From positions 1-64,000 of the forward strand of contig NZ_SNYF01000008.1 in NCBI RefSeq assembly GCF_004362805.1: 64,000 nucleotides of DNA. Reading direction: 5' to 3'. Position 1 is the stretch's first letter; the number at the start of each line of letters is the position of its first letter. A model generated the notes under the pieces. It was not told where the DNA came from. It saw only the letters and a list, made by a program, of their open reading frames with translations, and did no database searches. Shown one piece after another: positions 56,799-64,000 of the stretch. The position numbers were made by a program, and so were the translations under genes. The DNA comes from Algoriphagus boseongensis (GTDB lineage: Bacteria; Bacteroidota; Bacteroidia; Cytophagales; Cyclobacteriaceae).

Positions 56799-59309
56799 TT
56801 ACTTATTCTCCATCATCAGTGGCCCGGGCTTGGACCAATCGTGGATTTGTTTCAAGTCGACCACATAAACGCTTCTACCATGAGTTCCTATTACGAGATG
56901 GTTTTCTCTTTCCTGAATTACCATGTCGTAAATCGCCACATTTGGAATTTCCCCTTGGAATAGATTCCAATTCTTTCCTAAATCTGTACTGACATACAAG
57001 CCGTGATCTGTCCCTAAATAGAGAATGTTAGGCATTTTGGGATCCTCGATAATGATGTTTGTGGATTCATCAGGAAGATTACTTTTTAGCGAGGTCCAAG
57101 TTTTGCCATAGTCTTCACTCATGTAGACATAGGTATTGAACTCGTCAAAGCGATAGCCATTCAGCGTAATGTAGACACGGCCCTCCTTGAATTTTGAAGG
57201 GGAAATGCTGCTCACCCATCGATCTTGAGGAAGTCCAGCGTTCAGACTGGTCCAGTTACCTCCATTATTTCTGGTGATCCAAACATTTCCGTCATCTGTA
57301 CCGGCATAAATCGTCCCAAATTCCAAAGGAGATTCCTCAACCACAGATAGCGTTGCAAATGGCACGTTACCGCTTTTCTGGTTTTTAGTAAGGTCTGGTG
57401 AAATTGTATTCCAGGTATTTCCTTGATCCAATGATTGATATACATATTGAGATCCCATGTACACAATATCCTGATTGTGGTAGCTTAATTCAGCTGGAGT
57501 TCTCCAGTTCCAACGATTCGGAGCATTTCCGATGTCATGACCAGGGGTGATTCTTCTTCGTTCTCCCGTCTTTTTATTGATTCTGAAATAGCTACCAAAC
57601 TGGGAGCCAGTATAGACAATGTCGTTGTCTCGGGTATCTACAGCGACGACCATTCCATCACCCCCCATCAATGGATCCCATCGATCTTCTGGCTTATTGG
57701 TAGACTTACCATACCAAACTCCATTGTCCTGCATGCCCCCATAAATGTTATAGGGAGTGGCATTGTCTACCATAATAGAGTAGAATTGAGATATCGGCAT
57801 CTGAGTATTGAGGTGATCCCAAATAGCTCCGCCACCAAAGCTTCGGTAAAGACCTCCGTCATTGCCCAATAAAATATGTTTGCTGTCTTTAGGATTAATC
57901 CACATGCTTTGGTGGTCTGAGTGCGGATCTCCGATGGAGTCGGTTCTGGAGAAATTTTTCCCTCCGTCTCTGGAAACCAGAAGTGGTACACCTAAGACAA
58001 AAATTTCATCCGGATTGCTGGTGCTTACCCGGATTTCTCCAAAGTAATAGCCGTACGTATTGTAGAGATTTCGAATGTCTGATTCCGAAACTAGCTTCCA
58101 GCTCTTACCTGCATCCTCGGAGCGATAAACTTCTGCTCCTTTAATCGGCTGGCCAAACATGGCCGCATTGGCATCTACTGCACCTCCATTATAGCTGGCA
58201 ATTTGTGTAGTAGTGATTTTACCTGTTTGGAGTTGACGCTTGATTTCAGCAGCATCATATTTGGTTGAAAATTGATTCCTTCTCAAAAATCCATCGAGCT
58301 TTTTATCGTCCAACCCAAGAGCTTCTTCCATGCTCATGGTCTTGAAGCTTTCAAAAGTCAATGGGTTTTCTTCCTGCTGCTGATTGCCTCTTCTTCTTGG
58401 TTCTGGGGCAGGCTTATCTGATTTTCCTTGATTATCTAAAAGAGCATAGACTACATCCGGATCGCTTTGGGCAAAATCAAATCCGATTCTTCCTACGAAT
58501 TCATCCTGAGGAAAACCGGTTATGGATTTCTTCCAGGTATTTCCCCCATCCTCTGATCTCCAGATTGCTGAGCCTTTGCCATTGCCGATAAAGTCATGCG
58601 CCTGTCTGAATCTTTCCCAGCTGGAAGCCAACAAAATGTCCGGATTAATTGGATGGACTTTGATGTCAATGATCCCGGTATTGTCATCGATGAAAAGAAC
58701 CTTTTTCCAGGATTTTCCCCCATCAGTGGTTTTGTAAAGTCCACGTTCCTTGTTTTTAGAATACAAAGAACCCATGGAACCTACCCAAACGATGTCCGGA
58801 TTGGTCGGGTGAACTTGAATTTGCCCGATATGGTGGGAGTGGAGCAAGCCCATCATTTCCCAGGTTTGGCCTCCGTCGGTAGATTTATAGACGCCTGCAC
58901 CGGCATAGGTAGAGCGGCTGGAGTTGTTTTCCCCTGTTCCCACCCAAAGGATGTCGTTATTGGATTTGGAAAGTGCCATTGCACCAATTCCAAGGGCTCC
59001 TTGATTGTCAAAAATGGGAGTAAAGGATTGCCCATTATCGACAGTTTTCCAAACCCCGCCCGAGGCAGCCGCGATATAGTAAGTGTTAGTGTTGTTGGCG
59101 ACTTCAATGTCCACTATCCTGCCGGACATATTGGTTGGGCCGACATTTCGAGCTTTGAAATCTTTTAGAGGTGTGGAGGAAAGTAAGGATTTATGCTTTT
59201 CTACCGATTCCTGAAGTGCCTTTTCAGAGGTAGGTTTGATGTCTTGCGCAAAGGAACTAAAGGAAATTAGGCCCGCAGCGACAAGAATAAAGTAAGAGGT
59301 GTTTTTCAT
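56799..59309 (-). CDS. Sortilin-type BNR/YVTN beta-propeller protein, secreted
   Basis: The 836-residue secreted protein has a signal peptide (1-21, ending SFAQD) and then repeated propeller units. Asp-box motifs recur: STDGGQTWEMMGLL, TTDGGKSWKKVLF, SEDGGNTWKKSITG, SEDAGKSWKLVSE, TRNNGGNWTSLNAG and MSEDYGKTWTSLKS. The set fits sortilin/Vps10-like N-terminal propellers, often mislabelled as glycosyl hydrolases. No catalytic site is visible. It is separated from the downstream GMC cluster by a terminator. Function is probably binding of a surface ligand. Confidence 0.9.
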   Translation of the reverse strand: MKNTSYFILVAAGLISFSSFAQDIKPTSEKALQESVEKHKSLLSSTPLKDFKARNVGPTNMSGRIVDIEVANNTNTYYIAAASGGVWKTVDNGQSFTPIFDNQGALGIGAMALSKSNNDILWVGTGENNSSRSTYAGAGVYKSTDGGQTWEMMGLLHSHHIGQIQVHPTNPDIVWVGSMGSLYSKNKERGLYKTTDGGKSWKKVLFIDDNTGIIDIKVHPINPDILLASSWERFRQAHDFIGNGKGSAIWRSEDGGNTWKKSITGFPQDEFVGRIGFDFAQSDPDVVYALLDNQGKSDKPAPEPRRRGNQQQEENPLTFESFKTMSMEEALGLDDKKLDGFLRRNQFSTKYDAAEIKRQLQTGKITTTQIASYNGGAVDANAAMFGQPIKGAEVYRSEDAGKSWKLVSESDIRNLYNTYGYYFGEIRVSTSNPDEIFVLGVPLLVSRDGGKNFSRTDSIGDPHSDHQSMWINPKDSKHILLGNDGGLYRSFGGGAIWDHLNTQMPISQFYSIMVDNATPYNIYGGMQDNGVWYGKSTNKPEDRWDPLMGGDGMVVAVDTRDNDIVYTGSQFGSYFRINKKTGERRRITPGHDIGNAPNRWNWRTPAELSYHNQDIVYMGSQYVYQSLDQGNTWNTISPDLTKNQKSGNVPFATLSVVEESPLEFGTIYAGTDDGNVWITRNNGGNWTSLNAGLPQDRWVSSISPSKFKEGRVYITLNGYRFDEFNTYVYMSEDYGKTWTSLKSNLPDESTNIIIEDPKMPNILYLGTDHGLYVSTDLGKNWNLFQGEIPNVAIYDMVIQERENHLVIGTHGRSVYVVDLKQIHDWSKPGPLMMENK

Positions 59310-59399
59310 GTGGATTTTTTTGATCAGAAGGGAATATAAGCAAAGGGAATCAAAGAGTCAGAATCTCCTTGAAAGGAGGATTAATATTAGGTTAATGGG

Positions 59400-59431
59400 T
59401 AAAAAAAATCCGCAACATCTGCTGCGGATTC
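59400..59431 (-). terminator. Terminator of the GMC oxidoreductase operon
   Basis: The stem aatccgca / tgcggatt lies just past the stop at 59453 and is followed on the minus strand by seven or more T residues. Confidence 0.88.
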
Positions 59432-59452
59432 TTAATTTTCAGATTTTGAAAG

Positions 59453-60157
59453 TTATCCGATCAAATTCCCTTCGTCATCCCAAACCGCAACTTTTGCCCG
59501 ATCTTCTGGTTTGAGGTAGATGCTGAGATATTTTTCAGGATTGGAAAGCCCATGTTTGTCCAAGACGTTTTGAGGAACGCCATCCCATACATTAGCCTGA
59601 TTGCCCATATAGCCCATATATTTCCAGCCGGCTTCGGTTGAAAAATAACCTGAGCAAGTGAGGTTTCTCAGCATATTAAACCAACGCACGCCACCGGAAT
59701 ATTCGGGGGTTGCTTTGTCAGGCCAGGCTACCAAGTCGACGATTTGGATCACCTCATCCTGAGATAATTCATTGAAGGTTTTGCCGAATAGTTCACCCGC
59801 CTCAAAGTCTAGCCACATTAATCCACCACGCATTGGAGTCTGCATTCCTGATTGGTCCTTCATCATAAATTCGATGAAATCAGGGACTTTTAATTCAGTT
59901 GCGGAGGGAGAATCTGGACCGGCAGGCATAATGATGTCTACTAGGGTGTTAAGCTTTTTCTTTTCCTCCTCAGTGAAAAAAGTCTCCGAAAGCAACTTTG
60001 CATCCCGGGCTTTTTCTTCCTCAGTTCTCCCACCTGGGGTTCCTCCGGAAAATACCTGGCCTTGAACAGCCTCTTGTTCAGGTTCGCATCCTGTCAATAA
60101 TAAGCCTGCACCGACAGAGCCAGTAAAGAGCAGTTTTAGGTTTTCTCTTCTGTTCAT
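59453..60157 (-). CDS. Gluconate 2-dehydrogenase subunit 3 family protein, Tat lipoprotein
   Basis: The start MNRRENLKLLFTGSVGAGLL carries a twin-arginine motif (RRENLKLL), followed by LTGCEPEQ with a lipobox cysteine at 24. So the protein is a Tat-exported lipoprotein. The domain with FFTEEEKKKLNTLVDIIMPA (near 57-76) and GGLMWLDFEAGELFGKTF belongs to the gluconate 2-dehydrogenase subunit 3 family. That small subunit escorts the GMC flavoprotein. It follows the GMC gene by 3 nt. Confidence 0.9.
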   Translation of the reverse strand: MNRRENLKLLFTGSVGAGLLLTGCEPEQEAVQGQVFSGGTPGGRTEEEKARDAKLLSETFFTEEEKKKLNTLVDIIMPAGPDSPSATELKVPDFIEFMMKDQSGMQTPMRGGLMWLDFEAGELFGKTFNELSQDEVIQIVDLVAWPDKATPEYSGGVRWFNMLRNLTCSGYFSTEAGWKYMGYMGNQANVWDGVPQNVLDKHGLSNPEKYLSIYLKPEDRAKVAVWDDEGNLIG

Positions 60158-60160
60158 GGC

Positions 60161-61903
60161 TTAGATATTTTTTTGTTTCAATTGTTCAACAATGTAATCT
60201 GAGGTTCTCCAGGAAAGCGCCAAAATCGTCCAGGTTGGGTTTTTATCTGCTTGAGAAACAAATGAGCCTGCATCAACCACAAAAAGGTTTTTGCAGTCAT
60301 GAGCCTGACAATTTGAGTTTAACACTGAGGATTTTGGATCATTTCCCATTCTTGTAGTTCCTACTTCATGGATGATTCTTCCCGGAGCGGCTAGCCCGTA
60401 CATAGTATCAGGACCTGGTTTATTCCCCAAAAGAATTGCTCCAGCATTGGTCAGGATTTCTTCAAAAGTATCTTGCATGTGCTTGGCTTGCTTGATTTCC
60501 TGGTCGGTCCATTTGTAATGGAAGCGAAGTACAGGGATACCATATTTATCCACCACATTAGGGTCGATTTCACAATAATTGGAGTATTGAGGGATACTTT
60601 CACCTCGGCCTGACATTCCTAAAGTTGATCCATAAACACGACGGATATCTTTCTTTAAGCCTTCTCCATAGCCTCCATTTGGACTTGGGTTTCCGAATTC
60701 ATCCTTGAGATATTTTCTCAAAGAATCCATTCCATTTCCTGCTCCATATCCTGGCTGTCCCATTCCTCCCCAGTATTCAATATGGTATCCTCTGGCAAAG
60801 TCCAACTTTTTGTTATCCATCCACCAAGGGGTATACATGTGCATGCCGCCTACACCATCTTCGTTATATCGCTCCCGATCGATCAAATCTGGCATAATTC
60901 CGGATCGACTTGCTCCTGTTGAATCATGGAGATAGCGACCCAAAACTCCAGAATCCCCACCGATACCATTCGGATGTGATTTGGATTTGGAGTTCATCAT
61001 GATTCTTGAAGTTTCGCAGGCTGAAGCTCCCAAGACAACTACCCTTGACTTCAACTTATATTCTTTCATATCCACTTTGGAAACGAAAGAAACTCCGGTA
61101 GCAAGTCCTTGGTCGTTGGTTGTAACTTTTCTTACCATGGAATAGGTGTAAAGGTCAACTTTCCCCTTTTTCATAGCTGGGTGAATCAAGCAAGTGCCAG
61201 ATGAGAAATCTGCATAAGCCTGACAAGCCCGATTACATTGCGCACAGAAAAAGCAAACCCCACGCTCATTATTGATCGGGCGGGTCAGCATGGAAAGTCG
61301 TCCGGGAATCATAGGAATTCCGGCTTTATCAGCTCCTTTTTTTATAAAAAGCTCATGAAGTCTTGGTTTGGGAGGAGGTAGGAAAAAGCCGTCTGGCTCG
61401 TTGTAGATGCCTTCTTTGGACCCGAAAACGCCAATTAATTTATCGACTTTGTCATAGTAGGGTTTGACGTCCTCATAGCCAATTGGCCAGTCATCGCCCA
61501 TTCCGTCTATGCTGGCTCTTTTGAAATCATTCGGCCCAAATCGTAAAGAAATTCTCCCCCAGTGGTTTGTTCGTCCTCCCACCATTCTTGATCTGAACCA
61601 GTCGAATTGGGTTCCGTCTTTTCTGGTGTAAGGTTCGCCCTCGATCTCCCAGCCTCCGATTGCCTGGTCAAAATCTCCAAAAGGACGGATTTGAGTACCT
61701 GCACCTCTTCGGGGAGATTCCCATGGTGGCCTGAGTTGGGTTCTATCTTCTTCTTTTGCCGGGTCAAAATCTCCTCCGGCCTCGACCACTGCCACGCTCA
61801 GACCAGCTTCAGAAAGGATTTTTGAGGCCATTCCGCCTCCGGCTCCCGAACCTACAATGATTACATCATAGGAGTCTGGGGATTCTTTGATTTGAAAGCT
61901 CAT
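60161..61903 (-). CDS. GMC family flavin oxidoreductase
   Basis: This 580-residue GMC flavoprotein has an FAD loop YDVIIVGSGAGGGMASKIL (near 13-31), GGRTNHWGRISLRFG, and a cysteine-rich block CFFCAQCNRACQAYADFSSG. The C-terminus contains HEVGTTRMGNDPKSSVLN and the active-site pair region FVVDAGSFVSQADKNPTWTI. It resembles the gluconate/sorbitol dehydrogenase large subunits that pass electrons to a cytochrome. The electron acceptor gene is not in the window. It has no signal peptide of its own; co-export with the Tat subunit is likely. Start at 61903; the TTG at 61909 would add MQ. Confidence 0.93.
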   Translation of the reverse strand: MSFQIKESPDSYDVIIVGSGAGGGMASKILSEAGLSVAVVEAGGDFDPAKEEDRTQLRPPWESPRRGAGTQIRPFGDFDQAIGGWEIEGEPYTRKDGTQFDWFRSRMVGGRTNHWGRISLRFGPNDFKRASIDGMGDDWPIGYEDVKPYYDKVDKLIGVFGSKEGIYNEPDGFFLPPPKPRLHELFIKKGADKAGIPMIPGRLSMLTRPINNERGVCFFCAQCNRACQAYADFSSGTCLIHPAMKKGKVDLYTYSMVRKVTTNDQGLATGVSFVSKVDMKEYKLKSRVVVLGASACETSRIMMNSKSKSHPNGIGGDSGVLGRYLHDSTGASRSGIMPDLIDRERYNEDGVGGMHMYTPWWMDNKKLDFARGYHIEYWGGMGQPGYGAGNGMDSLRKYLKDEFGNPSPNGGYGEGLKKDIRRVYGSTLGMSGRGESIPQYSNYCEIDPNVVDKYGIPVLRFHYKWTDQEIKQAKHMQDTFEEILTNAGAILLGNKPGPDTMYGLAAPGRIIHEVGTTRMGNDPKSSVLNSNCQAHDCKNLFVVDAGSFVSQADKNPTWTILALSWRTSDYIVEQLKQKNI

Positions 61904-62016
61904 TTGCAAAAATTTTAAACAAGTCTAAAATATAGGGTAAAATTTTAGCTCATTAAAATCCATTTGTATAGAAATCCAAAAAGGGTTCTGTAAAAAGTGT
62001 GTGGAATCATAAAAAT

Positions 62017-62058
62017 CAAAAAAGGCTCCTGAATAATAGTATTCAAGAGCCTTTTTCA
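62017..62058 (-). terminator. Terminator of the arylesterase gene
   Basis: An imperfect stem (aaggctc ... gagcctt and gaat/attc) lies just past the stop at 62063, with a T run on the minus strand. Confidence 0.8.
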
Positions 62059-62062
62059 AAAC

Positions 62063-62746
62063 TTAAAGTTTAGCTTGTATATAGGGCCAAATCGTCTCAA
62101 GGACAATTTTGTGTCCAGCTTCAGTGGGGTGAATTCCATCTGGCAGATTTAGTTCAGGCATTCCCGCCACTCCTTCCAAAAGGAATGGAATTAGGGTTAC
62201 ATTTTTCTCTTTGGCCACATCTGGATAGATGGCTTTGAACTCTTCGGTATACTCCTGACCCATATTTGGTGGAATCTGCATTCCTGCCAAAATGATTTTG
62301 GTATTGGGATACTTGGCACGAACCTTATCGATGATTGCCAATAAATTACTCTTTGTCTCGCTTAGCTGAATTCCCCTCAGTCCATCATTACCACCTAGTT
62401 CCAAAACAAAAATCGAAGGTTCGTCTTCCAGGAACCAGTCCAATCGACTCAATCCTCCTGCTGTGGTTTCGCCACTTAGTCCTCCGTTGATGACTTTGTA
62501 ATCCATTCCCAGACTATCAATTCTGGCTTGGGTAAGACCGGCAAAGGAATCATCCTGATCAATCCCATACCCTGCAGTAAGGCTATTTCCGAAGAATAGA
62601 ATTGTTTTTTGCTTGGTTTCTACGGAAGTGGTTTCTGTATTACTTTCCTCGGCAGCTTTCTTTTCTGCGGAATTTCCGCAGGAAAGGATGAAAAAAGCCA
62701 AAGCAATTTGGAGTAAAAAGGAAGAAGCGTAGCGTTTGAATTTCAT
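62063..62746 (-). CDS. Periplasmic SGNH-family esterase/thioesterase lipoprotein (TesA-like)
   Basis: A lipoprotein signal MKFKRYASSFLLQIALAFFI with Cys near 23 precedes an SGNH hydrolase. Block I is ILFFGNSLTAGYGI (Ser nucleophile near 52), with NGGLSGETTAGGL, ELGGNDGLRGI and the catalytic Asp-x-x-His in LPDGIHPTEAGH. This order matches E. coli TesA arylesterase/thioesterase I. I start at 62746 rather than the TTG at 62809. The gene is divergent from an ABC transporter of the YbbA/YbbP type, the same partner order as tesA in E. coli. Confidence 0.9.
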   Translation of the reverse strand: MKFKRYASSFLLQIALAFFILSCGNSAEKKAAEESNTETTSVETKQKTILFFGNSLTAGYGIDQDDSFAGLTQARIDSLGMDYKVINGGLSGETTAGGLSRLDWFLEDEPSIFVLELGGNDGLRGIQLSETKSNLLAIIDKVRAKYPNTKIILAGMQIPPNMGQEYTEEFKAIYPDVAKEKNVTLIPFLLEGVAGMPELNLPDGIHPTEAGHKIVLETIWPYIQAKL

Positions 62747-62987
62747 GTCTTGGGTTTTTCTTTCAAAAGGATTTTGATCCAAAAGGTTTTTATAAGACTT
62801 CGGGTTCAAATTTAACCCTAAAAATAAATTAAGTGTTTGTCGACCAAAATCTCTCTTCTGTCGAGTCTCATTGGGCAGGCATGTATAATTTTCTTTTCTT
62901 TATGTCAAATCCTAAACTCAAGGGAAATTTCTAACAAACTGCATTCTAGTTCGTTTGATTTTCCTATCTCTAAACACCAAGCTTTTC

Positions 62988-63665
62988 ATGAGTATTTTAT
63001 CCATACGAAATCTGAGTAAAACTTATCAGAGCGGAAGCCGAAAGCTCACCGTTCTTGAAAATGTGAATTTTGACATCCAAGCTGGCGAAATGATCGCCAT
63101 CGTAGGCCCTTCAGGAAGTGGAAAAACCACACTCCTTGGACTTTGTGCTGGACTTGATTCTGGATCTGATGGTTCGGTGGTTTTGAATGGAAATGCTTTG
63201 GAAAAGCTCAATGAGGATCAAAGGGCTGAGGTTAGAAACAAGGATGTCGGCTTTATTTTTCAAAACTTCCAATTACTTCCTACCCTGACTGCTTTGGAAA
63301 ATGTCATGGTTCCTTTGGAATTGAAGAAAAGAAAAGATGCCAAAGAAAAAGCGTTGGAACTCTTGGAAAAAGTAGGCCTAAAAGACCGGGCAACCCATTA
63401 CCCTACCCAGCTTTCTGGTGGAGAGCAGCAGCGAGTTTCTATTGCCAGAGCTTTTGCCAATGAACCAAAGATATTATTCGCTGACGAACCAACGGGTAAT
63501 TTGGATACCGAGACTGGTGAGATGATAGAAAAACTCATTTTTGACCTGAACAAGGAAAAAGGCACCACTCTAATTTTAGTTACCCACGATTTGGATCTGG
63601 CTGCCAAAACCCAACGAATCATTCATATCAAAGGCGGAAAAATACAGGAGGATGCCCATGCCTGA
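62988..63665 (+). CDS. ABC transporter ATP-binding protein (YbbA/LolD-like)
   Basis: This 225-residue ATPase has Walker A VGPSGSGKTTLLGL (near 37-50), Q-loop GFIFQNFQLLPTLTALEN, signature LSGGEQQRVSIARAFA, Walker B ILFADEPTGNLD and H-loop VTHDLDLAAKT. It belongs to the MacB/LolD/YbbA group. The start 62988 (MSILSIRNLSKTYQSG) is chosen over an upstream frame. It overlaps the permease start by 8 nt. Confidence 0.93.
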   Translation: MSILSIRNLSKTYQSGSRKLTVLENVNFDIQAGEMIAIVGPSGSGKTTLLGLCAGLDSGSDGSVVLNGNALEKLNEDQRAEVRNKDVGFIFQNFQLLPTLTALENVMVPLELKKRKDAKEKALELLEKVGLKDRATHYPTQLSGGEQQRVSIARAFANEPKILFADEPTGNLDTETGEMIEKLIFDLNKEKGTTLILVTHDLDLAAKTQRIIHIKGGKIQEDAHA

Positions 63666-64000
63666 TTACGGTTGGATTATTAAAATGGCCATGAGGGATT
63701 TCCGAAAAAATCTCTCGCGCCTGTTGCTTTTTGTTTCTTCAATTGTGGTAGGTATAGCGGCTTTGGTTGCTATCAGCAGTTTTGGAGAAAATCTGGTCAA
63801 AGACATAGACAATCAAGCCAAAGAGCTTCTTGGAGCAGATTTGGTTCTTGAAAATAACAAGCCTCTTGGCGATCAGGCCTTGGATACAGTTGCCACTCAG
63901 TTGGCATCTGAGGTCAATTTTGCATCCATGGTTGCATTTCCTCAAACTGGTGCTAGCCGTCTGACTCAGGTTAGAGCTTTGGAGGGGGATTTCCCTTTTT
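63658..64000 (+). CDS. ABC transporter permease, YbbP/FtsX-like, truncated by window end
   Basis: The gene starts MPDYGWIIKMAMRDFRKNLS, with a basic N-terminus and a first membrane span (LLLFVSSIVVGIAALVAIS near 23-41). An extracytoplasmic region opens with NLVKDIDNQAKELLGADLVL. That beginning is typical of YbbP permeases of the FtsX superfamily. Only the first 114 codons are in the window and it runs past the end without a stop. Overlap by 8 nt with the ATPase gene indicates coupling. Confidence 0.85.
   Translation, partial: MPDYGWIIKMAMRDFRKNLSRLLLFVSSIVVGIAALVAISSFGENLVKDIDNQAKELLGADLVLENNKPLGDQALDTVATQLASEVNFASMVAFPQTGASRLTQVRALEGDFPF

Noticed and set aside
58596..59168. 190-codon plus-strand frame inside the sortilin-like gene
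   Set aside because: It is a shadow of the Asp-box repeats on the other strand; no start signal or domain.

Overview
The window reads as a chromosomal segment of a Bacteroidota bacterium, most likely order Cytophagales and close to Cyclobacteriaceae such as Algoriphagus. That placement is inferred from protein families and style, not from a database search. Pointers are the lineage-type small proteins (DUF4199, DUF4293, DUF4295, DUF5522), a zinc-independent HemB, a type B L31, a TonB-dependent receptor, many lipoproteins and outer-membrane barrels, the rpmB-rpmG-DUF4295-ftsY cluster, and promoter candidates of the Bacteroidota type (TTTG near -33, TAnnTTTG near -7). Base composition is moderate, and intergenic DNA is AT-rich. 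I see no phage, insertion sequence, integrase or CRISPR array.

Layout. 1-122: 3' end of a 5S rRNA with its terminator, so an rRNA operon ends here. 454-4683: a dihydroorotase-like protein that lacks the catalytic ligands, two DUF4199 membrane proteins and two family 2 glycosyltransferases in one tight operon, converging on a methyltransferase. 5555-9603 (minus): a coiled-coil secreted protein, an SPFH / membrane protein / ribbon-helix-helix operon, then ftsY, DUF4295, L33, L28 and a 50-residue DUF5522 protein. 9667-12675: ornithine aminotransferase, a HAD phosphatase and hemB. 13191-15777: ammonium transporter and a BBP2-type porin. 16076-18868: a repeat-bearing secreted protein, an orphan GroES-like protein and dnaK. 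19300-28234: MOSC protein, hemE, a collagen-like lipoprotein, an MsbA-type exporter, truA and a cystathionine-gamma-synthase-type enzyme. 28290-36409: M1 peptidase, TonB receptor, two identical tRNA-Val genes, rarA, threonine aldolase, glycerophosphodiesterase and DUF2721.

36496-43583 is the least ordinary part. Two AT-rich loci each carry a small secreted cysteine-rich peptide followed immediately by a predicted beta-propeller lipoprotein. They flank an ECF sigma / anti-sigma pair, lpdA and fabG. One locus has a 19-T homopolymer upstream and a 30-bp near-palindrome between its two genes. The other has a 14-bp perfect palindrome upstream. This recurring peptide-propeller pairing is the best candidate here for an undescribed system.

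43803-56743 is mainly housekeeping: pruA, YjjG-like HAD, ArsR-type regulator, L31, a sugar nucleotidyltransferase, holB, a zinc-protease/rimK pair, hemC, a cyclophilin with a large insert, an SDR protein, a neurotransmitter-type sodium symporter, a CheY-like regulator and a barrel protein. 56799-61903 holds a sortilin-type propeller protein and a GMC oxidoreductase with its Tat-lipoprotein partner. The right edge has a TesA-like esterase divergent from a YbbA/YbbP-type ABC transporter, the same order as in Escherichia coli. Its permease gene runs off the window.

Metabolically, hemB, hemE and hemC (tetrapyrrole synthesis) lie in separate operons. rocD and pruA together make an ornithine-to-glutamate route. 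Three genes of about 50 codons (ribbon-helix-helix, DUF4295, DUF5522) were read directly from the DNA.
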